Shown piece by piece: positions 8,493-17,415 of a DNA stretch of 64,000 nucleotides. Each line of letters opens with the position of its first letter. Position 1 is the first letter of the stretch. A program made the translations under genes and the position numbers. This stretch comes from Rhizobium vallis (GTDB lineage Bacteria > Pseudomonadota > Alphaproteobacteria > Rhizobiales > Rhizobiaceae), in assembly GCF_003985155.1 (NCBI RefSeq), contig NZ_ML133688.1, forward strand, positions 585,464-649,463. The letters run 5' to 3'. The notes beneath the pieces are model-generated. The model did no database searches, had not been told where the DNA came from, and worked only from the letters and a program-made list of their open reading frames with translations.

Positions 8493-9557
8493 CTACTTCC
8501 CCTCGTGCAACGAAAACACCAGCGTCGCCCTCGTCCCGTCATGGCCGGGATCGTAAGCGAAATCCGATTTCAGGCTTGCAGCCATCGCCGTCAAAATACG
8601 CGTTCCGAGCCCGGTTCCCCTGACAGGGCTCGATTCGTCGAAACCGGCGCCGTCATCTTCGACAATGACGCGCAGGGCCTCGTCCGTCTGGTCGACGAAG
8701 ACACGGATCTCGCCCGGAACCCCTTCGGGATAGGCATATTTGAAAGCGTTGGTGACGAGTTCGCTGACGATAAGCCCGAGCGTGATCACCTTGTCGGTAG
8801 CCAGATTGACCGGCTTGGCGGTCAACACGATGCGGTGAGGCCGCTTGTCGTCGCGCATCGAGGCTTCGAGTTCGGTGAGCAGGCTGTCGAGGTATTCGTC
8901 GACCTGCACCGAGCCGACCTGCCGGTTGGTGTAGAGGCGGCGGTGGACGCTGGCGATGGCGTTGATGCGCATCTGGGTCTCATGCAGGGCGTCGATCGCC
9001 ACCTGATCCTTGGTCATCGACGACTGCATGCGGATCAGCGCGCCGACGAGGCCGAGGCTGTTGGCGATGCGGTGATTGACTTCAGCAAGCAGCATTTCGG
9101 CGAGGTCGCGCTGCTGGCGGATCACCTCTTGCGCCTGCGCCGTCTCGCGGCGGAAACGCGCCCGCTCCAGCGCCTGTTCGAGGGCGGCGGCAAGCAGGTC
9201 GAAATAGTCGGCCGAGATCCCTTTGAGCATGTAGTCGTCGGCCCCGGCCTTGAGCGCCGCGACCGCAATGCCGGTATCGTCCGAGCCGGTGGCGTAGATG
9301 ACAGGCGGATGGTCCGGCATATCAATGATGCAGGGCAGGATATCGAGGCCGGTCTCGCCGGTGAGCAGATGATCGAGCACGACGGCGTCGATGCCGCCTT
9401 CGGCGAGCCGCGCAAGCCCGGCAGCGCCATTCTCAGCCCACTCCACCGAAAAGCCGCGCCGGCCGAGGTTCCTCTGCATCAGCAGGGCCAGCCCCTCGTC
9501 GTCGTCGATATAGAGGATGTGGATCAGGCCGTCCGCATCGACGTTAGAATCGCTCAT
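8493..9557 (-). CDS. Hybrid response regulator / HisKA_2-type histidine kinase
   Basis: A 354-aa cytoplasmic protein. Residues 12-130 are a CheY-like receiver (acidic DDD at 18-20, phospho-acceptor D62, K112). Then comes a HisKA_2/HWE-type dimerisation helix with H162 in EVNHRIANSLGL, and a HATPase_c domain with SELVTNAFKYAYPEG and GTGLGTRI. Such receiver-first kinases relay a signal from another kinase to small response regulators. The ATG at 9555-9557 has GGGAGAGGG just upstream. No output regulator is adjacent; the nearest single-domain regulator is at 56105-56482. The input signal is unknown. Confidence 0.88.
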   Translation of the reverse strand: MSDSNVDADGLIHILYIDDDEGLALLMQRNLGRRGFSVEWAENGAAGLARLAEGGIDAVVLDHLLTGETGLDILPCIIDMPDHPPVIYATGSDDTGIAVAALKAGADDYMLKGISADYFDLLAAALEQALERARFRRETAQAQEVIRQQRDLAEMLLAEVNHRIANSLGLVGALIRMQSSMTKDQVAIDALHETQMRINAIASVHRRLYTNRQVGSVQVDEYLDSLLTELEASMRDDKRPHRIVLTAKPVNLATDKVITLGLIVSELVTNAFKYAYPEGVPGEIRVFVDQTDEALRVIVEDDGAGFDESSPVRGTGLGTRILTAMAASLKSDFAYDPGHDGTRATLVFSLHEGK

Positions 9558-9709
9558 TCCCTCTCCCGGCGTTCTCTTGACGACCGCCCGCAAGCGTCCG
9601 AGTCGTCCGCATGGCAATGTGGTATTGCATTGGCCGCCTGACGTAAACAGCGCTTCTCCCCCTCATCGCAGGCCGCAGGCGAAGCGCCCGATTGGTTCGC
9701 CGGGCCGAA

Positions 9710-11155
9710 CTAATTCCGGCGGAACTTCCCGTGGCCGGAGACTTCAGCACCCGCTTCCGCCGGCAATTGCAGGAAGCGCAAAGACGAGGCGACGCCGATT
9801 GCGCCGACCACGACGAAGGCCCAGCGGAAATCCGCGAGAACGGGATTGTCGGCGCCCCTCATCGCCGAGGAGATATTGAGCACGGCCGCCGCCACCGCGA
9901 CGCCGAGCAGCATCGACACCTGCTGGAGCATGCTCGACAGCGTCGAGGCAGAGCTTCGCTGCGCCGGGCCGATATCGGCGAAGGCGAGCGTATTCAGCGC
10001 CGTGAATTCCATCGACCGCGACAGGCCGGCGAGAAAAAGCAGCGCATGGATGAAAAACTGCGGTGTGTCGGACGAAAGGAAACCGCAGGCGACGATCGAA
10101 AATGCGGCGATCAGCCCGTTCAGCACCAGCACCGTGCGGAAGCCGAAGAAGCGCAAGAGCGGCGTCGTCACCGTCTTCATGCCGAGATTGCCGAGGAAAT
10201 AGACAAGCAGATAGGTGCCGGCGGCAATCGAGCTCAGCCCGAAGCCGAGCTGGAACAGCAGAGGCAGCAGGAACGGCGTCGCATTGATCGCCGTCCGGCA
10301 GGCGGTGCCCGCCGAGAGCGTCGACATCGAGAAGGTCTGGACGCGGAAGGCGGAGAGATCGAGCAGCGGATTGTCGACGGCAAGGAAATGCCGCGTCGCC
10401 AGGAAGGAGAGCACGATGCCCGCCGCCAGCATCGCCATGACGGGAAGAAGTCCGCCATCCCATTTGACCGAAAGTTCCAGGGCAGCAAGCAGGACGGTCA
10501 GCCCTGCCGCACTCAGGATGAAACCGAGAATATCCAGCCGGCCGGGATCGGACTCGCGCTGCTCGGGCACGAAGCGCAGCACCAGTCCCATGCCGAGGAT
10601 GCCGATCGGGATGTTGATCAGGAAGTTCCAGTGCCAGCTGGCATAGGTGGTGATGAAGCCGCCGAGCACCGGGCCGATCACGGGCGCCGTCAGCGCCGGC
10701 CATGTGATCAGCGCGATCGCCTGGACGAGTTCGGACTTGCGGGCATTCTTCAGCACGATGATGCGCCCGACCGGCGTCATCAGCGCGCTGCCCGCCCCCT
10801 GCAGCGCACGCCACAGCACGAATTCCGTGAGGCTGCCTGACAGACCGCAGAACAGCGAGGCGATCGTGAAGACGCCGATCGACGTCAGGAAGACGCGCCG
10901 CGCTCCGAACCGGTCGCCGAGCCAGCCCGACAGCGGAATGAAGGCGGCCATCGTCAGCATGTAGACGGTGATGCCGATGCTCATCGATACCGGCTGCACG
11001 TTGAAGCTCGCCGCCATCTGCGGCAGCGAGGTGGCGACGATCGTGCCGTCGAGGATCTGCATGAAGAAGGAGACGGCAACGACCAGCGCGACGATCTTCG
11101 CCTGGCGGCCGCTCGCCGCCTCTTGCCCGTTCTCGCTCGTCTCTGCCGTGGTCAT
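9710..11155 (-). CDS. DHA2-family MFS multidrug exporter
   Basis: A 481-aa protein with about 14 membrane helices. Motifs of the drug:H+ antiporter-2 family are visible: LDGTIVATSLPQMA in helix 1, WLGDRFGARR after helix 2 and GSALMTPVGRIIV in helix 4, with FITTYASWHWNFLINIPIG further on. Members export dyes, detergents and antibiotics. A GTG nine bases upstream is an alternative start. It is the outer gene of a leftward set, divergent from the large ABC/Dha operon, with about 520 bases between the two. No dedicated regulator is adjacent. Confidence 0.88.
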   Translation of the reverse strand: MTTAETSENGQEAASGRQAKIVALVVAVSFFMQILDGTIVATSLPQMAASFNVQPVSMSIGITVYMLTMAAFIPLSGWLGDRFGARRVFLTSIGVFTIASLFCGLSGSLTEFVLWRALQGAGSALMTPVGRIIVLKNARKSELVQAIALITWPALTAPVIGPVLGGFITTYASWHWNFLINIPIGILGMGLVLRFVPEQRESDPGRLDILGFILSAAGLTVLLAALELSVKWDGGLLPVMAMLAAGIVLSFLATRHFLAVDNPLLDLSAFRVQTFSMSTLSAGTACRTAINATPFLLPLLFQLGFGLSSIAAGTYLLVYFLGNLGMKTVTTPLLRFFGFRTVLVLNGLIAAFSIVACGFLSSDTPQFFIHALLFLAGLSRSMEFTALNTLAFADIGPAQRSSASTLSSMLQQVSMLLGVAVAAAVLNISSAMRGADNPVLADFRWAFVVVGAIGVASSLRFLQLPAEAGAEVSGHGKFRRN

Positions 11156-11164
11156 CGATCTCAC

Positions 11165-11551
11165 AATGCGAATTGTCGGCGCGGCAGGGAAACGGGAAGG
11201 AGCCGATCGGAGGATCTGCCGCGGGAAGCGCGCGAACGACGCGCATTGGCTGAATACGCCCGTTGCATCAGGCCGGAAAGGCTAAATCTTGCAGTCGGAC
11301 GAAAGATTCCCGATGCGGCCGGCGGTCGGCCAAAAGAAAAAGCCCCGCCGAAGCGAGGCCAAGTTTGAACCCTCCCGGGAAAACAGGAGCGGCGTCGAGG
11401 TCCATATCCTGCGAGCCCTCCCGCAGCGAGGCCAGATTTCGTCCCATTGGTACGCCTGCGGCAGAAATTTCCCGGATTTGCCAAAAAAGATTGGGCCGGA
11501 CCCGCTACCGCCGATCGGCGCAGCGCTGTGCACTGCAGCAACGATTGCGGC
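11165..11551. other. Gap between exporter and ABC/Dha operon
   Basis: No convincing protein gene on either strand. The region holds the exporter promoter area (not resolved), a leftward terminator at 11332-11359 that no annotated gene accounts for, and a small dyad around CCTCCCGGGAAAACAGGAG near 11390. A leftward small RNA ending at that terminator is possible. Confidence 0.4.
11332..11359 (-). terminator. Orphan leftward intrinsic terminator
   Basis: On the minus strand the bases read GCCTCGC, a TTCG loop, GCGGGGC (11359 down to 11342), then TTTTTCTTTT (11341 down to 11332). The seven-pair stem with a UUCG loop and U-tract is a textbook rho-independent terminator. It lies about 180 bases upstream of the leftward exporter gene, so it ends some other leftward transcript. 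Confidence 0.6.
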
Positions 11552-11598
11552 TTGAAATGTTTATAAAAAAGACTATCACTAAACATATTGCTAAACAT
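11552..11598 (+). promoter_or_regulatory. Candidate promoter and operator of ABC/Dha operon
   Basis: A possible -35 TTGAAA (11552-11557) and -10 TATCAC (11574-11579) with 16-base spacing lie about 100 bases before the first gene. An inverted ATGTTTA (11557-11563) and two direct TAAACAT copies (11580-11586 and 11592-11598, 12 bp apart) cluster around it. The triple motif looks like a regulator site overlapping the start region. The regulator is not identified; no regulator of a known family is divergent here. Confidence 0.4.
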
Positions 11599-11686
11599 GA
11601 TGATTGAGGAGTTCATGTGAGCATTCTCTGAAACGGGTGAACATGCGACGCCGGCGGGGAGCCGGCATTGGTTCTGGGAGGAACTT

Positions 11687-13012
11687 ATGCAGAAAACATC
11701 GAAAGCCCTTTTGGGGCTGGCCGCGGCGTTCGTCATGTCGTCGGCATTGCCCAATCTCGCCAAAGCCGATGAACTTACGCTGTGCTGGGCCGCATGGGAC
11801 CCTGCGAATGCGCTTGTCGAGCTGTCGAAGGATTTCACGGCCAAGACAGGCACGCAGATGAAGTTCGAGTTCGTTCCCTGGACGAGTTATGCCGACCGCT
11901 TCCTCAACGAGCTGAATTCGCATGGCAAGCTTTGCGATCTCATCATCGGCGACAGCCAGTGGATCGGCGGCTCGGCCGAGAACGGCCACTACGTCAAGCT
12001 GAACGACTTCTTCGACAAGGAAGGCATCAAGATGGATGACTTCGTGCCGGCGACGGTCGTCGGCTACTCGGAATGGCCGAAGAACACGCCGAACTATTGG
12101 GCGCTGCCTGCCATGGGCGACGTCGTCGGCTGGACTTATCGCAAGGACTGGTTCGAAAAGCCGGAACTCCAGAAGGAATTCAAGGCAAAATACGGCCATG
12201 ATCTCGCAGCCCCGAAGACTTATGACGAGCTGAAGCAGATCGCCGAGTTCTTCCAGAAGCGTGAGATCGACGGCAAGACCGTCTATGGCGCCTCGATCTA
12301 TACCGAGCGCGGCTCCGAAGGCATCACGATGGGCGTGACCAACGTGCTCTACGACTGGGGCTTCCAGTACGAGAACCCGAAGAAGCCTTACGACATGGAA
12401 GGCTTCGTCAACTCGGCCGACGCAGTCAAGGGTCTCGAATTCTACAAGTCGCTCTACGATTGCTGCACACCGCCCGGCAGCTCCAACGTCTACATGGTCG
12501 AATCTGCCGACGCCTTCAAATCCGGCCAGGTCGCCATGCAGATGAACTTCGCCTTCACCTGGCCCGGCCTCTACAAGGACGAGAAGGTCGGCGGCGACAG
12601 GATCGGCTTCTTCCCCAATCCTGCTGAAAAGGCGCATTTCGCCCAGCTCGGCGGCCAGGGCATCTCGGTGGTCTCCTACTCCGACAAGCGCGACGCCGCC
12701 CTGCAATACATCAAATGGTTCGCACAGCCCGACGTGCAGGCCAAGTGGTGGGAACTCGGCGGCTTCTCCTGCCTGAATTCGGTCGTCAACGCGCCGGATT
12801 TCGCCAAGAGCCAGCCCTATGCCCAGGCCTTCCTGGACTCCATGGCGATCGTCAAGGACTTCTGGGCGGAGCCAAGTTACGCCTCGCTGCTGCAGGCCAT
12901 GCAGAAGCGCGTCCATAACTACGTCGTCGCCGGCAACGGCACCGCCAAGGAAGCGCTCGACGGCCTGGTGAAAGACTGGAGCGAGGTCTTCAAGGACGAC
13001 GGCAAAATCTAA
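11687..13012 (+). CDS. ABC importer periplasmic substrate-binding protein (family 1)
   Basis: A 441-aa extracellular solute-binding protein of the sugar/polyol family. Signal peptide MQKTSKALLGLAAAFVMSSA with cleavage near LAKA-DE; the mature part starts with ELTLCWAAWDPANALVELSK. The ATG has GGGAGG six bases upstream, a strong site suited to an abundant binding protein. It is the first gene of a rightward operon running to 23486. The downstream dihydroxyacetone-kinase genes suggest a ligand that is a triose, tetrose or a polyol precursor, but the sequence does not show the ligand. Architecture resembles the rhizobial glycerol importer GlpSTPQUV, with a different gene order. Confidence 0.9.
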   Translation: MQKTSKALLGLAAAFVMSSALPNLAKADELTLCWAAWDPANALVELSKDFTAKTGTQMKFEFVPWTSYADRFLNELNSHGKLCDLIIGDSQWIGGSAENGHYVKLNDFFDKEGIKMDDFVPATVVGYSEWPKNTPNYWALPAMGDVVGWTYRKDWFEKPELQKEFKAKYGHDLAAPKTYDELKQIAEFFQKREIDGKTVYGASIYTERGSEGITMGVTNVLYDWGFQYENPKKPYDMEGFVNSADAVKGLEFYKSLYDCCTPPGSSNVYMVESADAFKSGQVAMQMNFAFTWPGLYKDEKVGGDRIGFFPNPAEKAHFAQLGGQGISVVSYSDKRDAALQYIKWFAQPDVQAKWWELGGFSCLNSVVNAPDFAKSQPYAQAFLDSMAIVKDFWAEPSYASLLQAMQKRVHNYVVAGNGTAKEALDGLVKDWSEVFKDDGKI

Positions 13013-13061
13013 TGCCTAAAGGGGCTGGCGGCATCCCTCTGCGCGCCATCCTCGCTGGGAT

Positions 13062-13094
13062 GGCGGCCCGGATCGGCAGACGAGCCGGGCCGCC
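13062..13094 (+). promoter_or_regulatory. Intercistronic stem-loop after the binding protein
   Basis: A perfect 10-bp stem, GGCGGCCCGG (13062-13071) and CCGGGCCGCC (13085-13094), with a 13-base loop between the binding-protein stop and the permease start. No U-tract follows. Such hairpins protect the upstream mRNA and lower downstream expression, giving more binding protein than membrane subunits. Role inferred. Confidence 0.6.
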
Positions 13095-13128
13095 GGATCT
13101 TTCATATCCTAAAAGACCGGGTGAAAAC

Positions 13129-14097
13129 TTGACCATTTCCCATTCCTCCATCGTCGAGAAAGCGGCCGACGCGACAGCAAGGGCGACACCGGCATCGTTC
13201 GCCCGGCACGTCCGCGGCCTCTCCGACAGGGCGATCGCCTGGCTGTTCATCGCGCCTGCCATCACTCTGCTCCTGGCGATCAACATCTTCCCGCTCATCT
13301 GGGCGGTCTATCTCTCCTTCACCAATTACCGTGCCAACCGGCCGAATGCGCCGGTCCAGGGCGTCGGCCTTGGAAATTACGAGCGTGTTCTCAACGATCC
13401 CGATATCTGGCAGGCGATGCAGACCACCGCACATTTCGTCTTCTGGACGATCCTGCTGCAGACGGTGATCGGCTTCACGCTGGCCTACCTGATCGACCGC
13501 AAGTTTCGCGGCCATGCCTTCTGGACGACGATCATCCTGATCCCGATGATGCTGTCGCCCGCCGTGGTCGGCAACTTCTGGCGCTTTCTCTACGAGCCGC
13601 AGATCGGCCTCTTCGCCTATGCCGTGTCGCTGGTCTCGGGCATTCCGACATCGGATATCCAGATGCTCGGCAATGTTTCGCTGGCGCCCTGGGCGATCAT
13701 CATCGTCGATACCTGGATGTGGACGCCGTATGTGATGCTGATCTGCCTCGCCGGCCTGCGCTCGATCCCCGACTATATCTACGAGGCGGCCGAGGTCGAT
13801 CGTGCATCGCCCTGGCGGCAGTTCTGGTCGATCACCGTGCCGATGGCCCTGCCCTTCATCATGCTCGCCGTGCTTTTCCGCGGCATCGAGAATTTCAAGA
13901 TGTTCGACATGGTGACGCTGCTGACCGGCGGCGGACCGGGCTCGGTCACCGAGGTCGCCTCGATCACGCTGAAGCGCGCCGCCTTCGAAAGCTGGGCGAC
14001 CGGCCGGGCCTCGGCTTTCGCCATCGTCCTCTTCGTCGCGGTGTTCGGCCTCGCCAACATCTACGTCAAGGCATTGAACAAGGTGAAGCAACGATGA
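13129..14097 (+). CDS. ABC importer permease 1
   Basis: A 322-aa inner-membrane permease with six core helices, starting LFIAPAITLLLAINIFPLIW. The EAA loop that contacts the ATPase is YIYEAAEVDRASPWRQFWSI. I start it at the TTG at 13129: the in-frame bases upstream include the intercistronic hairpin, and no other permease sequence begins there. An ATG at 13012 overlapping the previous stop is possible but would add 39 unlikely residues. It overlaps permease 2 by four bases. Confidence 0.86.
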   Translation: MTISHSSIVEKAADATARATPASFARHVRGLSDRAIAWLFIAPAITLLLAINIFPLIWAVYLSFTNYRANRPNAPVQGVGLGNYERVLNDPDIWQAMQTTAHFVFWTILLQTVIGFTLAYLIDRKFRGHAFWTTIILIPMMLSPAVVGNFWRFLYEPQIGLFAYAVSLVSGIPTSDIQMLGNVSLAPWAIIIVDTWMWTPYVMLICLAGLRSIPDYIYEAAEVDRASPWRQFWSITVPMALPFIMLAVLFRGIENFKMFDMVTLLTGGGPGSVTEVASITLKRAAFESWATGRASAFAIVLFVAVFGLANIYVKALNKVKQR

Positions 14098-15047
14098 GCG
14101 CCGCCAATACAGCCCATTCGGTCGTCGAGCCGAGCCTCAACAGCAAGCGCATCGCCGGCACGATCGTCGTCCTCTACGCGCTGATCACGCTCATCCCGCT
14201 CGTCTGGATCTTCCTGACCAGCATCAAATCGCCGCCGGATTCGATCAGCTATCCCCCGAAGATCGTCTTCACCCCGTCGCTCGAAGGCTATTGCAATCTC
14301 TTCACCACGCGCACCCGGCAGACACCCGATTATATCGCCTCGCTGCCGGCGCCGGTCGGCACCTGCGATGAGGTGACCCGCAAGCGCAACATGGTGATCG
14401 CAGGCCCGTCGAACTTCGTGCCTCGCTTCGTCAATTCGCTGGTCATCGCCTTCGGCTCCACCTTCCTAGCGGTCTTCCTCGGCACGCTCGCCGCCTACGG
14501 CTTCTCCCGCTTCAAGGTGCCGCTCGCCGACGACCTGCTGTTCTTCATCCTGTCGACGCGCATGATGCCGCCGATCGCCGTCGCCATCCCGATCTACCTG
14601 ATGTATCGCGAGCTCGGCCTGTCGGACACGGCGCTCGGCATGATCCTGCTCTATACCGCCGTCAACGTCTCGCTCGCCGTCTGGCTGCTCAAGGGCTTCA
14701 TCGACGAGATCCCGCGCGAATACGAGGAAGCGGCGATGATCGACGGCTATACGAGGCTGCAGGCCTTCCGCAAGGTCGTACTGCCGCAGGCGACCACCGG
14801 CATTGCCGCGACCGCGATCTTCTGCCTGATCTTCGCCTGGAACGAATATGCCTTCGCCGCCCTTCTGACCTCGGGCGAGGCCCAGACTGCCCCGCCCTTC
14901 ATCCCGACGATCATCGGCGAAGGCGGCCAGGACTGGCCGGCAGTTGCCGCAGGCACAACGATCTTCCTGATCCCGATCCTCGTCTTCACCATTCTCCTGC
15001 GCAAGCAGCTGCTGCGCGGCATCACCTTCGGAGCCGTCCGCAAATGA
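14094..15047 (+). CDS. ABC importer permease 2
   Basis: A 317-aa permease of the MalG/UgpE type. It has six helices, an EAA loop EYEEAAMIDGYTRLQAFRKV, and an unusually long periplasmic segment between helices 1 and 2 (about residues 60-110) with two cysteines. The start overlaps permease 1 and the stop overlaps the next gene, both by ATGA. It forms the heterodimeric membrane channel with permease 1. Confidence 0.9.
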   Translation: MSAANTAHSVVEPSLNSKRIAGTIVVLYALITLIPLVWIFLTSIKSPPDSISYPPKIVFTPSLEGYCNLFTTRTRQTPDYIASLPAPVGTCDEVTRKRNMVIAGPSNFVPRFVNSLVIAFGSTFLAVFLGTLAAYGFSRFKVPLADDLLFFILSTRMMPPIAVAIPIYLMYRELGLSDTALGMILLYTAVNVSLAVWLLKGFIDEIPREYEEAAMIDGYTRLQAFRKVVLPQATTGIAATAIFCLIFAWNEYAFAALLTSGEAQTAPPFIPTIIGEGGQDWPAVAAGTTIFLIPILVFTILLRKQLLRGITFGAVRK

Positions 15048-15262
15048 GCCACCTGATCGAAACACGCACCCGCACCCCTGCCCGCCCGAAACGGCCGTTC
15101 TTCCTGCGCCGCGGCCCGATGGAGAATATCGCCACCGTGCTGATCGGGCTCGGCTTCCTGATGCTGTTCCAGCCCTTCCTGCTGGTGCTCTACACCTATT
15201 CGCTGGTCACCCTGCTCATGGGCACCGTCATGTTCATCATCGTTTCGAAATTCCCGGAGTGA
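15044..15262 (+). CDS. 72-aa membrane protein of the ABC operon
   Basis: A short protein with a basic N-terminal tail (RTRTPARPKRPFFLRR) and two adjacent hydrophobic helices, from ENIATVLIGLGFLML to TLLMGTVMFIIV. It overlaps permease 2 by four bases and ends three bases before the first ATPase gene, so it is clearly in the operon. The rhizobial glycerol importer also encodes a small membrane protein (GlpU), but the sequence here does not look like DUF2160. Likely an accessory subunit of the importer; the function is unknown. Confidence 0.78.
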   Translation: MSHLIETRTRTPARPKRPFFLRRGPMENIATVLIGLGFLMLFQPFLLVLYTYSLVTLLMGTVMFIIVSKFPE

Positions 15263-15265
15263 ACC

Positions 15266-16363
15266 ATGGCGGACATCCGGATCGAAAATCTCTGCAAGGA
15301 ATTCGGCAGCTTCGTCGCCGTTCAGGATTCGAGCTTCACCGTCCATGACGGCGAGTTCCTGGCGCTGCTCGGGCCCTCTGGCTGCGGCAAGACGACGACG
15401 CTTCGCATGATCGCCGGCCTCGAACTGCCGTCGAGCGGCAAGATCTATCTCGACGGCGAGGACGTCACCTTCAACCGCGCCAGCGCCCGCGACATTGCCT
15501 TTGTCTTCCAGCTCTTTGCGCTCTACCCGCATATGAATGTGCGCAAGAACATCGGCTTCCCGCTGCTGTCGCAGGGCATGCCCAAGGCCGAGATCCGTCA
15601 GCGCGTCGAAGAGACCGCCCGCCTGCTGCAGATCGATCATATTCTCAACCGCTCGGTCTCCGGCCTTGCCGGCGGCGACCGTCAGCGCGTGGCGCTCGGC
15701 CGCGCCATCGTCCGCCGCCCGAAATGCTTCCTGATGGACGAGCCGCTCGGCACGCTCGACGCCGAGTTCCGCGAAATCATGGTCCATGAGCTGCGCGAAC
15801 TGCACAATCGCATCCATGCCACCACCGTCTACGTCACCCACGACCAGCATGAGGCGATGGCGATGGCCGACAAGATCGCCGTCATGAACCACGGCGTCAT
15901 CGAGCAGTTCGGCACGCCGCAGGAGATCTATGCCAAGCCGGCGACCATGTATGTCGCCGATTTCATCGGCTCGCCGCCGATGAACTTCATGCGCTTCACC
16001 TCGGGCCTGAAGTGTGGCGACACATCCATCCTGCTCGACGGCATCGATGTCGCCGTTCCCGAGATCCATCAGGACATGGCCGAAAGCGAACTGGCGCTTG
16101 GTGTCAGGCCCGAGCATATCCGCTTCAGTGACGCCTCGCCCCTTCGTGGCGCGGTCTACGGCAGCGAATATCTCGGCACCAACCAGGTCGTCGCTGTGGA
16201 AACCCCGGGCGGCCTGATCAAGGCCCGCGTTCCCGCCAATCGCAGCTTCCGGATCGGCGAAAAGGTCGGCCTCGAATTCAACCCGGCGAAACTCGCGCTC
16301 TTCGACTGCACGTCGGGCCGCGCGGTGCCATCCCAGCTCTATCAGGAGACCCGGCATGGCTGA
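15266..16363 (+). CDS. ABC importer ATPase 1, divergent signature
   Basis: A 365-aa ATPase of the MalK/UgpC class: Walker [11 protein letters not shown], Walker [13 protein letters not shown], switch histidine in VTHDQHEAM, and a C-terminal TOBE-like domain with [15 protein letters not shown]. Two conserved motifs are altered. The signature reads [10 protein letters not shown] where LSGGQQQRV is usual, and the Q-loop reads [12 protein letters not shown] instead of FQNYALYPHM. With ATPase 2 it probably forms an asymmetric heterodimer. It starts just after the 72-aa gene and overlaps ATPase 2 by eight bases. Confidence 0.9.
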   Translation: MADIRIENLCKEFGSFVAVQDSSFTVHDGEFLALLGPSGCGKTTTLRMIAGLELPSSGKIYLDGEDVTFNRASARDIAFVFQLFALYPHMNVRKNIGFPLLSQGMPKAEIRQRVEETARLLQIDHILNRSVSGLAGGDRQRVALGRAIVRRPKCFLMDEPLGTLDAEFREIMVHELRELHNRIHATTVYVTHDQHEAMAMADKIAVMNHGVIEQFGTPQEIYAKPATMYVADFIGSPPMNFMRFTSGLKCGDTSILLDGIDVAVPEIHQDMAESELALGVRPEHIRFSDASPLRGAVYGSEYLGTNQVVAVETPGGLIKARVPANRSFRIGEKVGLEFNPAKLALFDCTSGRAVPSQLYQETRHG

Positions 16364-17363
16364 TGTCGTCCTCAGAAATCTCAGCAAGCGCTTCGGCGAC
16401 ACCCAGGCTCTTGATGAGCTCGATCTTTTTATCCGCGATGGCGAGTTCGTCGTGCTGCTCGGTCCCACAGGTGCCGGCAAGACCACGACGCTCAGGCTGA
16501 TCGCCGGGCTGGAGAGGCCCGACAACGGCCGCATCGAGATCGGCGGCCGCAATGTCGCGGCCGAAGCGCCGGCCGGGCGTGACGTCGCCTTCGTCTTCCA
16601 GCAATATTCGCTCTATCCGCACATGACTGTTTACGAGAACCTCGCCTTCCCGCTGAAGGCGCCGGTGCGCAAGCTGAGCGCGGAAGAGATCGACCGGCGC
16701 GTGCACGAAGTCGCGCGCATGGTCCGCATCGAGCACAAGTTGGAAAACCGCTCGACCAGGCTTTCCGGCGGTGAGATGCAGCGTGTCGCCATCGGTCGGG
16801 CGCTGGTGCGCCGGCCAGCGATCTATCTGATGGACGAACCGCTGTCCTCGCTCGACGCCAAGCTGCGCGCCGAACTGCGCCTTGAGCTGAAGCGCATCCA
16901 GAAGGAACTCGGCTCGACGCTGCTCTACGTCACCCACGACCAGGTGGAAGCCATGACCATGGCAGATCGCATCGGCATCGTCGCCGAGGGCCGGCTGATG
17001 CAGGTGGGAACGCCGCGAGAAATCTACGGCAATCCCGCCAACCTGCATGTCGCCGCCCGCCTCGGCCAGCCGCACATCAACCTCCTGCCGGCGGACCTGC
17101 TACCGGGCGGCCGTCCGCCTTCGGGGACCAAAACAGTCGGCGCGCGCACCGAACATCTCGATATCGTCGTCGGCAAGGATGCCAATGCCGAGGTCGACTG
17201 GATCGAGCATCTCGGCGACCAGAACCATCTGCATATCAGGGCGGGCAATCACAAGCTCGTCACACTCGCGGATCCATATCTTGCGATCGCGCCGGGCGAC
17301 CGGATCAGCCTGACGCTGCGCGATCCGCTTTATTTCGATGCGGCTGGACAGCGCCTGTCGTGA
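16356..17363 (+). CDS. ABC importer ATPase 2
   Basis: A 335-aa MalK-class ATPase with all canonical motifs: Walker A GPTGAGKTTT, Q-loop FVFQQYSLYPHM, signature RLSGGEMQRV, Walker B IYLMDEPLSSLD, and VTHDQVEAM. The C-terminal regulatory domain is shorter than in ATPase 1 but has VGARTEHLDIVV. It overlaps ATPase 1 by eight bases and is followed after 52 bases by the kinase genes. It is the complete partner of the divergent ATPase 1. Confidence 0.92.
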   Translation: MADVVLRNLSKRFGDTQALDELDLFIRDGEFVVLLGPTGAGKTTTLRLIAGLERPDNGRIEIGGRNVAAEAPAGRDVAFVFQQYSLYPHMTVYENLAFPLKAPVRKLSAEEIDRRVHEVARMVRIEHKLENRSTRLSGGEMQRVAIGRALVRRPAIYLMDEPLSSLDAKLRAELRLELKRIQKELGSTLLYVTHDQVEAMTMADRIGIVAEGRLMQVGTPREIYGNPANLHVAARLGQPHINLLPADLLPGGRPPSGTKTVGARTEHLDIVVGKDANAEVDWIEHLGDQNHLHIRAGNHKLVTLADPYLAIAPGDRISLTLRDPLYFDAAGQRLS

Positions 17364-17415
17364 CCGGCAAACAAAATGATGATGGCATGAAAAACAAACG
17401 GACGGGTCTCAATCG

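Noticed and set aside
11360..11400. A tRNA-like GGTTCAAAC on the minus strand near the orphan terminator
   Set aside because: No flanking 5-bp T-stem, acceptor stem or CCA could be built around it.
13012..13128. An ATG overlapping the binding-protein stop as start of permease 1
   Set aside because: The added 39 residues span a perfect GC hairpin and have no similarity to permease N termini.
14747..16552. A 601-aa minus-strand frame across the ABC genes
   Set aside because: It crosses three well-supported genes with short overlaps and has no recognisable domain.
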